Positions 50,562-59,865 of a stretch of DNA of 64,000 nt are shown here, piece by piece. The notes below the pieces were generated by a model. It was not told the origin of the DNA. It did no database searches and saw only the letters and a program-made list of their open reading frames with translations. Location of the stretch: the NCBI GenBank assembly GCA_937934295.1, contig CALHAI010000004.1, positions 248,001 through 312,000 on the forward strand, in the 5' to 3' direction. Positions within the stretch are counted from its first letter, which is position 1, and each line of letters opens with the position of its first letter. This stretch comes from an uncultured Blastocatellia bacterium. GTDB taxonomy: Bacteria > Acidobacteriota > Blastocatellia > HR10. A program made the translations under genes and the position numbers.

Positions 50562-51430
50562 AGAGCCGGTCGGTGCTCATGGGTGTCCTGCTTGCGCTCG
50601 CGATCGGGGGAGTCGTCGAGCTGGGACAACGCTTGGAGGAACGAGTCGCCGCGTATCAGCACGAGGAGGAAGCGTTCTGGCTTCCTTCTGCCGCGACCCT
50701 GCGGCGATGGAGCTTCGGCTTCGAAGGGCTCTTAGCTGACCTCTATTGGCTGCGTGCTGTGCAATACTACGGACGGCGTGTCTTTCGCCCCGGAGCGCGA
50801 TTTGAGCCATTGGACGCCTTACTCGAGCTGGTGACGACGTTAGACCCGCACTTTCTCGCGGCGTACCGATTTGGGGCGATCTTCCTCGCGCTTCCACCCC
50901 CGCAAGGGGCGGGGCGGCCGGATCGCGCGCTGGCACTTTTGGATCGAGGGATCGCGGCTAATCCTGGAGAGTGGCGGCTGCTGCTCGACAAGGGATTTAT
51001 CCTGCTGTGGGATGTGCGCGATTACGCGAAGGCGGCGGAAGTCTTCCTGCACATGAGTCGGCATCCTCGAGCTCCCACGTGGACGCGGGACTTGGCCGCC
51101 GCCGTTTACGCGCGCGCGGGCCGTCGCGAGATCGCGCGGCGCATTTGGCGAGATCGCCTCGAATATGGTGAGAGCGAGCAGGTGCGGGAGAACGCGCGGT
51201 ATCAGTTGCTCTGCCTTCAAGCCGAAGAAGAGTTGGAGCGCTTACACGAGCTCGTGCGCGCGTTTCAGCGAGAGCGTGGGCGGTGGCCGGCTTCCTGGCA
51301 GGAGCTTATCCTCGCGGGCAAGTTGAAGCACCCACCGCAGGACCCATTGGGGTACCCGTATCGATTGGATTCGACGACGGGAGCGGTGCGCCTCTCCGCG
51401 CAATCGCCTCTCATCCTTCCGCGGTTATGA
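50558..51430 (+). CDS. Membrane-anchored TPR-like protein with pseudopilin-like C-terminal tail
   Basis: N-terminal TM, TPR-like helices, C-terminal RGRWPASWQELILAGKLKHPPQDPLGYPYRLDSTTGAVRLS; ATGA overlap at both ends. Confidence 0.75.
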   Translation: MKSRSVLMGVLLALAIGGVVELGQRLEERVAAYQHEEEAFWLPSAATLRRWSFGFEGLLADLYWLRAVQYYGRRVFRPGARFEPLDALLELVTTLDPHFLAAYRFGAIFLALPPPQGAGRPDRALALLDRGIAANPGEWRLLLDKGFILLWDVRDYAKAAEVFLHMSRHPRAPTWTRDLAAAVYARAGRREIARRIWRDRLEYGESEQVRENARYQLLCLQAEEELERLHELVRAFQRERGRWPASWQELILAGKLKHPPQDPLGYPYRLDSTTGAVRLSAQSPLILPRL

Positions 51431-52386
51431 GCGCTCGGTCGGCGATCATCGTCGTCGAGAATTTGACGAAGGATTATGCGAGCGGATGGCTCGCTCATCG
51501 GCGACATCGCGCCGTGGATCGCTTGACGTTGGAAGTGAAGGAGGGGGAGATCTTCGGTCTGCTTGGTCCCAATGGCGCGGGGAAGACGACGACGATCAAA
51601 CTCCTCCTACGGTTGATCCGACCGACGTCCGGGACCGTTCGTCTCTTCGGGCGTTTGCCGGAGGACCGGCTGGTACGCGCGCAGCTTGGATTCTTGCCGG
51701 AGCATCCCTATCTCCCGGAGGCCTTGACGGCGCGCGAACTTTTGGACTATTTCGGGCGGCTCTTCGGCCTCTCCCGCTCGGATCGGTCGGCGCGAGTGGC
51801 CCTTGTGCTGCATCAAGTGGGGATTCCCGCGTCGGTCGCTGACCGACCGCTGCGGCAGCTCTCACGGGGCGAGCTCGCGCGCGTCGGATTCGCGCAAGCC
51901 CTGCTCCATAATCCGAAGCTGCTCATCCTGGATGATCCGTTCGGGGGATTAGATCCCGAAGGACGGCGCCAGGTGCGCGATTGGCTGCTCCGATGGCGCG
52001 AAGAGGGGAAGACGATCTTCCTCAGTACGCCGCTTGTCGCGGAGGCGGAGATCATCTGCGATCGCGTGGCGCTCCTTCATCGCGGGCGCTTGTTGGCATG
52101 TGGATCGCCGGCTGAGCTCGCGCCGCCGACCGCACAAGGGGCTGTGGAGATTCTCGCGCGAGATCTCGCCCCGCAGACGCGCGAATCGCTTCGCGCGCGA
52201 GGATGCGACGTCCGCGCCGATCGGACTCTGGTGCGCATCTGCGCGCCGGCGTCAGCAGAGGGATGGGAGGCCGTGGACTTCATCCGGCGGTCCGGCGGAC
52301 ACGTGATCGCCGTGAACCCTCTTCGGAGTCCGTTGGAGCGATTCTTCGAGGACGCCGTCACCGCTTCCGGAGCGTCACCGGCTTGA
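51427..52386 (+). CDS. ABC transporter ATP-binding protein
   Basis: Walker A LLGPNGAGKTTTIKLLLRLIRPTSG, RQLSRGELARVGFAQALLHNP, LLILDDPFGGLDPEGR. Confidence 0.94.
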   Translation: MSARSAIIVVENLTKDYASGWLAHRRHRAVDRLTLEVKEGEIFGLLGPNGAGKTTTIKLLLRLIRPTSGTVRLFGRLPEDRLVRAQLGFLPEHPYLPEALTARELLDYFGRLFGLSRSDRSARVALVLHQVGIPASVADRPLRQLSRGELARVGFAQALLHNPKLLILDDPFGGLDPEGRRQVRDWLLRWREEGKTIFLSTPLVAEAEIICDRVALLHRGRLLACGSPAELAPPTAQGAVEILARDLAPQTRESLRARGCDVRADRTLVRICAPASAEGWEAVDFIRRSGGHVIAVNPLRSPLERFFEDAVTASGASPA

Positions 52387-53254
52387 TCAGGTCGTCCAGG
52401 GCTTGGAGATACGGCGTTGGCAATCGCTTCTGAAGCCACGGGCGTTCGGCCAGATAATAGGTGCGCATCCGCTCCAGGTCTTCTTGCATGCGGAGGGCGA
52501 GCAACATGCGGGCGATGGCGCGAAAGAGCGCGGGGTGATCGCGTTCAGTCATGGGCTGTTCGATCAATCGGCGCTTGAGCGTCTCATACTCAGTGCGCGC
52601 GGCGCTGGCGAATTCGGCGAAATAGGCGGCATATCGGCGAGGAGGCACGCGGCGAAAGGTCTCATCTTCATAGGCGAAGACCTGCGCCGGGTAGAGCACG
52701 GGCGCTTCCGGATCCCTCGGGTCCCCGTATTCCGCGTGGAGCACGATCTCCATGATCCCGTCGCCATCAAGGTCTTTCAACTCGGGCGCTCCCTCCCAGG
52801 TGGCGAAGAGCTGATGCAGGTATCGCCCGCGCTTTGCCAGGATCACCAAGCCAGTGGTCTCATTCGATGGCGTCGAGGGCCTTCGGGGGCGGATGACGAT
52901 CTCCATCCGGCCATCGCGCGTGACGTCTTCGAGCGTCACCTGCGTCTCCGGAGGGAAGAATCGGGATTCACTCTCCTGACTCTCGTTAGTGATCTCTGTC
53001 GGCGTCCACGTTCGCGACTGCGGATCGAAGTCGAAGAAGCGGATGCGGAGGCCGTCGTCTTTCTCATGCGCGGTCTTGCGCAAGAGGACGAGGTACTCCA
53101 GCTCGGGATCCTCATCCACATTCCCGACAAGCACGGTGACGAGCGCCCAATCCTCCTCCGGCATCGGTGGGGGAGAGGGGACCTGTCGAGCCGAAGAGGG
53201 GGATATGGGGGAACCCAGAGCGAAGATCATGGAGAGAACGATGCGCGGCAACAT
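52358..53254 (-). CDS. Exported protein with FG-GAP/VCBS-like segments
   Basis: Signal-like MLPRIVLSMIFALGSPISPSSA; LEDVTRDGRMEIVIRP and LKDLDGDGIMEIVLHAEYGD. Confidence 0.65.
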   Translation of the reverse strand: MLPRIVLSMIFALGSPISPSSARQVPSPPPMPEEDWALVTVLVGNVDEDPELEYLVLLRKTAHEKDDGLRIRFFDFDPQSRTWTPTEITNESQESESRFFPPETQVTLEDVTRDGRMEIVIRPRRPSTPSNETTGLVILAKRGRYLHQLFATWEGAPELKDLDGDGIMEIVLHAEYGDPRDPEAPVLYPAQVFAYEDETFRRVPPRRYAAYFAEFASAARTEYETLKRRLIEQPMTERDHPALFRAIARMLLALRMQEDLERMRTYYLAERPWLQKRLPTPYLQALDDLIKPVTLRKR

Positions 53255-53297
53255 ATTCTGACAGACGCTCCCTGGCTTTCGCCCGCAGCCACTCCGT

Positions 53298-54074
53298 CTA
53301 TCGCACGACGCCTTCCAGAGGGCTGCTGGCGCTGGCATAGAGTCGTTTGGGAATGCGCCCAGCGAGGAAGGCTTTTCGGCCCGCCTCGATCCCGAGCTTC
53401 ATGGCTTCGGCCATAAGCGGAGGATCTTTCGCCATCGCGATCGCCGTGTTCATCAAGACGCCATCGTAGCCCATCTCCATGGCGATCACGGCATCGGAGG
53501 CTGTGCCCACGCCCGCATCCACGATCAGCGGCACCGAGGTGATCTGCTCGCGGAGGATGCGCAGGTTCGTGTAATTTTGAATGCCAAGACCGGAGCCGAT
53601 TGGAGCGGCCAGTGGCATGACGGCAGCGACTCCGAGATCCACCAACTTCTTCGCGACGACGAGGTCATCGTTGACATAGGGCAGGACGATGAAGCCCTCC
53701 CTCACTAACTGTCGAGCAGCCTTGATCGTCTCTTCAACATCCGGAAAGAGCGTCAGTTCATCGCCGATAACTTCGAGCTTGAGCCAAGGCGTACCAAGAG
53801 CCTCGCGCGCCAGGTGTGCCGTGCGGATGGCTTCTTCCGCCGTGCGGCAGCCCGCCGTATTCGGCAGCAGCAGGTATCGGCTCGTGTCAATATAGTCGAG
53901 CAGGGATGGCTCTCGCCGGTCCAGATTCACGCGGCGCACGGCGACGGTGACGATCTCCGCCCCGCTCCGCCGATGCGCTTCCACCATCACTTCCGGCGAA
54001 GGGTATTTCCCAGTCCCGACGATCAATCGCGAACGGAAGGCACGACCGGCAATGATCAGCTCGTCATCGTCCAT
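53298..54074 (-). CDS. thiG: Thiazole synthase ThiG
   Basis: [96 protein letters not shown]. Confidence 0.97.
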   Translation of the reverse strand: MDDDELIIAGRAFRSRLIVGTGKYPSPEVMVEAHRRSGAEIVTVAVRRVNLDRREPSLLDYIDTSRYLLLPNTAGCRTAEEAIRTAHLAREALGTPWLKLEVIGDELTLFPDVEETIKAARQLVREGFIVLPYVNDDLVVAKKLVDLGVAAVMPLAAPIGSGLGIQNYTNLRILREQITSVPLIVDAGVGTASDAVIAMEMGYDGVLMNTAIAMAKDPPLMAEAMKLGIEAGRKAFLAGRIPKRLYASASSPLEGVVR

Positions 54075-54121
54075 AGGCCTTTATTGTACTTCGTTCGCGT
54101 CACGGGCGGAAGGGAGATCGC

Positions 54122-54574
54122 TCATCGGTTCAACACCTCCTCGAGCTTTCGGCTCATGCGCTCCACATGCGTTCCCGCCCAATAAAGGCGCGCGCAGTCG
54201 GGGCAGCGATAGAACTCCCGCTGTTGCTCGTAGACCTTTGGGGGGACTCGTGGGCGAGCGCTCTCCCGATCTATTTCGACGAGTGGCGTATTGCATTCCG
54301 GGCATCGGGTGAAGGCGCGGATGAAGGCGCGCAGGTGGAACTCGGCGATGACCTCCCGAAGCTGCTCCTCCCATCGCGCGCTTCGGACCAGATAGCCGTT
54401 GACCCGCCGGTTGCGAAGCAACCGTGCGTCCTTGGTGAGAAGCGTGCGTTCTTCCGCCTCAGCGATCGCGATGAGCTGGTCATCGTGGGCGTCGGGTCGG
54501 TAGATGACGTCGAAGCCGAGCAATCGCAACCATCTGGCGAGACGGCCGAGCATGACGTCCACGACGAATCGCAT
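54122..54574 (-). CDS. Mut7-C RNase domain protein (PIN-like fold + zinc ribbon)
   Basis: RFVVDVMLGRLARWLRLLGFDVIYRPDAHDDQLIAIAEAEERTLLTKDARLL; CPECN...CPDCARLYWAGTHVERM. Confidence 0.92.
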   Translation of the reverse strand: MRFVVDVMLGRLARWLRLLGFDVIYRPDAHDDQLIAIAEAEERTLLTKDARLLRNRRVNGYLVRSARWEEQLREVIAEFHLRAFIRAFTRCPECNTPLVEIDRESARPRVPPKVYEQQREFYRCPDCARLYWAGTHVERMSRKLEEVLNR

Positions 54575-54583
54575 AGCACTCCG

Positions 54584-55582
54584 TTACAGGTATCCCGCCT
54601 CGCGCAGCCACGCTTCCGTGCGGCGCATCCCTTCCTCGAGCGAAATGCGCGGAGCATAGCCGAGGCGTTCCTTCGCCTTCTCGATTCGGAACAACGCACG
54701 ATGTTGCAGATAATCCACGACCTTCGGGCTGAGTGGGGGGGGATGGCCGCGCAGACGGGCGGCCCATCCGGAGAGTCGCAGCAGCGCCTTCGCGGGTGCC
54801 GCCGGAAGCTGTGGCAGAGCGTTTCGGCCGAGCATCCGCGCGTAGTGGCCGAAAAATTCCCTCCAGGTCGTCGCCCGTCCATCGGTGATGATGAAGGCCT
54901 CTCCCACGACGTCGTCGTTCGTCATCGCGAGCAGAAGGGCATCCACCACATTATCCACGTAGACGTGATTGCAAAATCCATCGGCGCGACCGAGGAGGAC
55001 CAGGCGATTCGCCTTCAGCAGTTCGATGATGCGAATCGTCCAGTGTTGGGAGCGCGGACCGTAGACGATCCCCGGGCGCACGATGACAATCGGTACGCCG
55101 CGTTGATGAAAATATTCGAGCGCGACCTTCTCGGCCTCGATCTTCGTATCGCAGTAGGCGTTCCCGCAGGGCTGGTAGGGGGAAGATTCGTCCGTGTGAT
55201 CCTGGGGGAAAAGCCCGTAGACGGCGACGCTGCTCACGTGCACGAAGCGCTCTACGCCAGCGCGAGCCGCGGCTTCGAGCACATGGCGCGTGCCTTCGAC
55301 ATTACTTCGCCAAAATTCCTCCCATGACCCTCGCTCGGTGACGCGGGCCGCGCAGTGGGCCACGATGTGACATCCGGCGAGGGCTTCCGGGAGCGTCTCC
55401 GGATGCGTGATGTCTCCGGTGACGATCTCGACCGAGAGTGCTCGAAGTCGGTCGGCCCTCGTCGAATCGCGCACGAGCGCGCGGATCGAGACGTCGGGAT
55501 GCTCCCGAAGGCGCTCGATCAACCGCCCACCGATCAAGCCCGTCGCTCCAGTGACCAGCACCCGCTTCCCCGTGAGGTCCAT
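54584..55582 (-). CDS. NAD(P)-dependent epimerase/dehydratase (extended SDR, 3-beta-HSD-like)
   Basis: RVLVTGATGLIGGRLIERLREH, VHVSSVAVYG, YCDTKIEAEKVALEY, IVRPGIVYGPRS. Confidence 0.9.
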   Translation of the reverse strand: MDLTGKRVLVTGATGLIGGRLIERLREHPDVSIRALVRDSTRADRLRALSVEIVTGDITHPETLPEALAGCHIVAHCAARVTERGSWEEFWRSNVEGTRHVLEAAARAGVERFVHVSSVAVYGLFPQDHTDESSPYQPCGNAYCDTKIEAEKVALEYFHQRGVPIVIVRPGIVYGPRSQHWTIRIIELLKANRLVLLGRADGFCNHVYVDNVVDALLLAMTNDDVVGEAFIITDGRATTWREFFGHYARMLGRNALPQLPAAPAKALLRLSGWAARLRGHPPPLSPKVVDYLQHRALFRIEKAKERLGYAPRISLEEGMRRTEAWLREAGYL

Positions 55583-55680
55583 CCGTTCCTCCTCTCCTCA
55601 ACGTCATTCAAAAGATGGTCGGAGATGGTTCGGCCGTGCGCGCCGCGCTCTGAAGGAGCGTGAGCGTGAAGTCGCCCGCT

Positions 55681-57402
55681 TCATCGCTGCCGCGTTTTCC
55701 TCAAAGGCTGAGGGGAGACTGTCTGGGAAGTCGGAGGCCGAAGCGCCTCTTGCAGGATCCTTCCCGTCGCGCCAGCGGGAAATTCGATGCGGAGCAGCGC
55801 GGCCAGGGTTGGAGCAAGGTCGGCTGGCGTACAGGCATGCCGGTATATCCCCGGAGCGATCCATCGACCAAAGAGAATCAGCGGGACGTGCGCATCATAG
55901 CTATAGGGGGAGCCATGTGTCGTTCCCGTTCGACTGCCGGAGATAAAGGCGAAGGGCTCCGAAACGAGCGTGACATCCGGACTGCGCAGAGGATGAAAAC
56001 TTGCGGCCACGCGCCGACCAATCGCTTCCCCGTGGGGATGTCCGACGAGGAGGTGCGTCCTCGTGTATGCTCGGGCGATGCCCGGGATCTTCAGCGCCGC
56101 TTCTGCGGCGATGCGCTCCACCTCAGCGATGTCGAGATGTTTTCGGGCGATCGCTTCACGATCGAGATACACGAATCCGCTGGAGAGAAGCGGAAGAGCT
56201 TTCGATTCAATCCATGGCCCCTCTCCAAAGCGCGCACTGAGGGCCTCCTCGATGGCCTGGCGAACAGTCGTCGGAGGGATGCGCCGACCGCCGAGCCTCA
56301 ACCGCGCCACATATTCGGGAATCGGCGCGACCCCATGATCGGCCGTGAGGGCGAGGACGTACTCGGAACCGAGCCGCGAATCGAGATACGCCAGAAGCGA
56401 GGCCAGAGCGCGATCAGTCCGCAGCGTCAGATCCGCGACCTCCTGGCTGTCGGGACCGAAATAGTGGCCGACGAGATCGTTGGTGGAAAAACTGATCGCC
56501 AGAAGATCGGGGGACTCATCGCGCCCGAGTTGCTCGCCTTCGATCGTGCGCTTCGCCAGCTCGACGAGCACCTCATTGGCAAAGGGGGTGAAGGTGAACG
56601 CCGTATAGAATGCCGGCCCCGGCTGCGCAAGGCCGCCCGTGAGGTGATGAGGGAAGGTGCGTCCCCCGCCCGGCAATGGGGTCTCTTCCGGACGATCATC
56701 CGAGGCGGCGAGCGCATAAGCGGCCTCCGGGAAGGCCTTCTCCCACCGCGCGCCGAAGTACCGATCGGCCGGACGCGCGGCATTAAAGCGCGTCGCCCAT
56801 TCGGGCAGCGCGCTCGCATAATAATCGCTCGTGATGAAGGAGCCGCTTGTTTCGTCGAACCAGAGGGCGAGATTGGCGAGTTTCCCCCCCAGGAGGATAG
56901 CCGAACGATCCTTGTACGAGAGCGCGATGACTTTCGAGCGGAAATTCGTGCTCAACCGAAGCTCATCGGCGAGCGTCGTGCCGAGCAATCGGTGGGGAGA
57001 GGATGCCCGCCCAGAAGCAGTGCCAACAAGACGCCGAGACGGATCGGAGACGCTCGTCACCACCTGGCCCGTCTCGCGATCGTACCATTCATTGTTGATG
57101 ATCCCATGGATGGTGGGCGTCGTTCCCGTCGCGATGGTCGCATGGCCAGGGGCCGTGACCGTCGGTGCCTGTTCATACTGACAGTTGGTGAAGACGGCTC
57201 CGTGCGCCAGAAGCCGGCGGAAACCACCGTCGCCGAAGAACGGCTCGAATCGAAGCAGGTACTCTTCGCGGAGCTGATCAATGACCACAAGCACGATGAG
57301 ACGGGGACGCTCGTCGTGGCGTTGCCGCGGTGCGGAAGGGAAGATGGTCAACGGGAGCAACAGCAGATAGAACGCGAGACTTCGCTGATATGCTGATTTC
57401 AT
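55681..57402 (-). CDS. Alkaline phosphatase / type I phosphodiesterase family protein
   Basis: LIVLVVIDQLREEYLLRF, QYEQAPTVTAPGHATIATGTTPTIHGIINNEWYDR, AISFSTNDLVGHYFGPDS, ALTADHGVAPIPEY. Confidence 0.9.
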   Translation of the reverse strand: MKSAYQRSLAFYLLLLPLTIFPSAPRQRHDERPRLIVLVVIDQLREEYLLRFEPFFGDGGFRRLLAHGAVFTNCQYEQAPTVTAPGHATIATGTTPTIHGIINNEWYDRETGQVVTSVSDPSRRLVGTASGRASSPHRLLGTTLADELRLSTNFRSKVIALSYKDRSAILLGGKLANLALWFDETSGSFITSDYYASALPEWATRFNAARPADRYFGARWEKAFPEAAYALAASDDRPEETPLPGGGRTFPHHLTGGLAQPGPAFYTAFTFTPFANEVLVELAKRTIEGEQLGRDESPDLLAISFSTNDLVGHYFGPDSQEVADLTLRTDRALASLLAYLDSRLGSEYVLALTADHGVAPIPEYVARLRLGGRRIPPTTVRQAIEEALSARFGEGPWIESKALPLLSSGFVYLDREAIARKHLDIAEVERIAAEAALKIPGIARAYTRTHLLVGHPHGEAIGRRVAASFHPLRSPDVTLVSEPFAFISGSRTGTTHGSPYSYDAHVPLILFGRWIAPGIYRHACTPADLAPTLAALLRIEFPAGATGRILQEALRPPTSQTVSPQPLRKTRQR

Positions 57403-57449
57403 CCTCTAGGCCTCCAAGGAAGTGTTCCGCTTCGGCATCCTTTCGCCAT

Positions 57450-58097
57450 TCATACGAAGGAGAGCAGGTGACCGAGTTTCTCCTTCTTCGTCCGCAAGTA
57501 GGTCACCGTCTCTTCGGTGGGTTCGACCTCAAGCGGCACGCGTTCGACGATGCACAAGCCGGCCTTTCGCAGTGCCGCGATCTTGTGCGGATTGTTGGAG
57601 AGGAGGCGGACCCGATGAATGCCAAGCGCACGCAGAATGGCGACGCAGTCCTCATAGGAGCGCTCGTCCGGAGCAAAGCCCAACCGGAGATTGGCCTCCA
57701 CGGTATCGAACCCTTGGTCTTGCAACTCGTAGGCGCGAATTTTGTTCAAGAGGCCGATGCCGCGTCCCTCTTGCTGCTGGTAGATGAGGACGCCGGCACC
57801 CTCCTGCTCGATCAGCTCCATCGCGCGTCGGAGTTGCCGCCCGCAGTCGCATTTGATCGAGTGGAAGACATCTCCCGTCAGACATTGGGAGTGGATGCGA
57901 ACCAAACAGGGACGGTTCGGAGAGAGCTCGCCCTTGGCGAGCACGATGTATTCGCGTCCGGTCGTCACATCTTGAAAGCCGATCACACGAAATTCACCGA
58001 CCTCGGTCGGAAGTCGGGCTTCGGCCACTTTCTCCATGCGCGGCGGCGCGTCCGATCCCTTCACCCGTTGGCGATCTCCGTTTCCTGCCATCGCCAT
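57450..58097 (-). CDS. ribA: GTP cyclohydrolase II
   Basis: [86 protein letters not shown]. Confidence 0.96.
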   Translation of the reverse strand: MAMAGNGDRQRVKGSDAPPRMEKVAEARLPTEVGEFRVIGFQDVTTGREYIVLAKGELSPNRPCLVRIHSQCLTGDVFHSIKCDCGRQLRRAMELIEQEGAGVLIYQQQEGRGIGLLNKIRAYELQDQGFDTVEANLRLGFAPDERSYEDCVAILRALGIHRVRLLSNNPHKIAALRKAGLCIVERVPLEVEPTEETVTYLRTKKEKLGHLLSFV

Positions 58098-58192
58098 CCC
58101 CCTGAATGCGATCTCGCACGTGCTTGTGTCGAAGTGGGGATTATCCCATATTTGTCGCCATTCGGCAAACCCTCGTCTTGACCAGACGTGTC

Positions 58193-58221
58193 TTGACAGG
58201 CAAGCGGATTCGCTGCATAAT
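58193..58221 (+). promoter_or_regulatory. Near-consensus promoter TTGACA-N17-CATAAT upstream of APC permease
   Basis: TTGACA 58193-58198, 17-nt spacer, CATAAT 58216-58221. Confidence 0.7.
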
Positions 58222-58281
58222 CGCCACTCACAAGTAGGGGGTGAGCGGGATCGTGAGGGACCAACCGGGAGGCAAGGAGGC

Positions 58282-59838
58282 ATGGCGCGTCAACTCTTCG
58301 CGAAGAAGTCGGTCGAGGTTCTGAGGGTTGAGGCATTCGATACGGAACACGGATTGCGGCGAGCGCTCGGCCCGATCAATCTCATCTCCTTGGGCATCGG
58401 AGCCATCATCGGAGCCGGGATCTTCGTCCTCACCGGGAACGCGGCGGCGCAATATGCGGGGCCGGCGATCGTCCTCTCGTTCATTCTGGCCGGGATCGGA
58501 TGTGCCTTCGCCGGATTATGTTATGCGGAGATGGCTTCGATGATCCCGATCGCCGGGAGCGCCTATACCTATTCGTATGCGACGATGGGTGAGTTCTTTG
58601 CCTGGATCATCGGATGGGATTTGATCTTGGAGTATTCACTCGGAGCAGCGACGGTGGCCATCGGATGGTCCGGGTACGTCATGAGTTTCCTGCGCGATCT
58701 GGGCATCACGATTCCGCCGCAGTTGACGGCGGCGACGGGAACGCGGCTCGTTGAAGTGCCGGGCGAAGGATGGCGCACCCTGACGACGGAACTCACGCGG
58801 CACTTGGCCGAGAGGGGTATAGATGTCGCCGCCCTCCCGCAGGTGACGGCGCTCTTCAATCTCCCGGCCGTCTTCGTCATCGCCGTAGTGACAGCGATCC
58901 TCGTCATCGGCATTCGGGAATCGGCCAACGTGAACAATGTCATCGTCGGAATTAAGATCGCTGTCCTCTTGATCTTCTCTGTGGCCGGTTTGGCGTACCT
59001 GATTCAGCATCCGGAAGTCTGGCGGGAGAATTGGAGCGACTTCATCCCGGAGAACCAGGGGGAATTCGGCAAATATGGCTGGAGCGGCATCCTGCGCGGT
59101 GCCGGTGTGATCTTCTTCGCGTACATCGGCTTCGATGCCGTCTCCACAGCAGCGCAAGAGGCGAAAAATCCCCAGCGGGACATGCCGATCGGGATTCTGG
59201 GGAGTTTGGCCATTTGCACGCTCATTTACATCCTGGTCTCTGGGGTATTAACGGGCGTGGTGCACTATTCGCGCTTGCTTGTCCCGGACCCAGTCGCTGT
59301 GGGCATTGATGCGACCGGGGCGAAGTGGTTGGCACCGGTCGTGAAGCTTGGCGCGATCGGTGGCCTGACTTCGGTCATTCTGGTCATGCTGCTTGGGCAG
59401 CCGCGCATCTTCTGGACGATGGCGCGCGATGGATTGCTGCCGCCCGCGTTCGCGAAAGTTCACCCGCGATTCCGAACGCCGTACATCACGACGATCGTGA
59501 CCGGGATCGCTGTGGCGATCGCGGCGGGGCTTTCGCCGATTCACGTCGTGGGCGAGTTGGTGAGCATTGGGACGTTGCTGGCGTTTGTACTCGTCTGCAC
59601 GGGAGTGCTCGTGCTCCGGTATACGAACCCGGATGCGCCGCGACCGTTCCGCGCGCCGCTTGTGCCGCTGACGCCGATTCTCGGCGCTTTGATTTGTTTG
59701 GCGCAGATGGTCGGACTGCCGTGGCATACGTGGGAGCGCTTGATCATTTGGATGGCGATCGGGGTGGTCGTGTACTTCACCTATGGCATTCACCGCAGCA
59801 GATTGCGAGCGGTGGTTTCGGGAACGCCTGAGGCGTGA
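58282..59838 (+). CDS. APC-family amino acid permease (cationic amino acid transporter-like)
   Basis: [84 protein letters not shown]. Confidence 0.92.
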   Translation: MARQLFAKKSVEVLRVEAFDTEHGLRRALGPINLISLGIGAIIGAGIFVLTGNAAAQYAGPAIVLSFILAGIGCAFAGLCYAEMASMIPIAGSAYTYSYATMGEFFAWIIGWDLILEYSLGAATVAIGWSGYVMSFLRDLGITIPPQLTAATGTRLVEVPGEGWRTLTTELTRHLAERGIDVAALPQVTALFNLPAVFVIAVVTAILVIGIRESANVNNVIVGIKIAVLLIFSVAGLAYLIQHPEVWRENWSDFIPENQGEFGKYGWSGILRGAGVIFFAYIGFDAVSTAAQEAKNPQRDMPIGILGSLAICTLIYILVSGVLTGVVHYSRLLVPDPVAVGIDATGAKWLAPVVKLGAIGGLTSVILVMLLGQPRIFWTMARDGLLPPAFAKVHPRFRTPYITTIVTGIAVAIAAGLSPIHVVGELVSIGTLLAFVLVCTGVLVLRYTNPDAPRPFRAPLVPLTPILGALICLAQMVGLPWHTWERLIIWMAIGVVVYFTYGIHRSRLRAVVSGTPEA

Positions 59839-59865
59839 GGAGCCAGGGATTTCGGAGTAGGGGCC

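Noticed and set aside
54167-55327. 386-aa plus-strand ORF
   Set aside because: Antisense to Mut7-C and epimerase genes, both strongly motif-supported.
55660-57396. 578-aa plus-strand ORF
   Set aside because: Antisense to the alkaline phosphatase-family gene; Arg/Glu-rich shadow frame.
58098-58282. Possible FMN riboswitch upstream of ribA
   Set aside because: I could not recognise the conserved RFN core; the region is better explained by the APC permease promoter.
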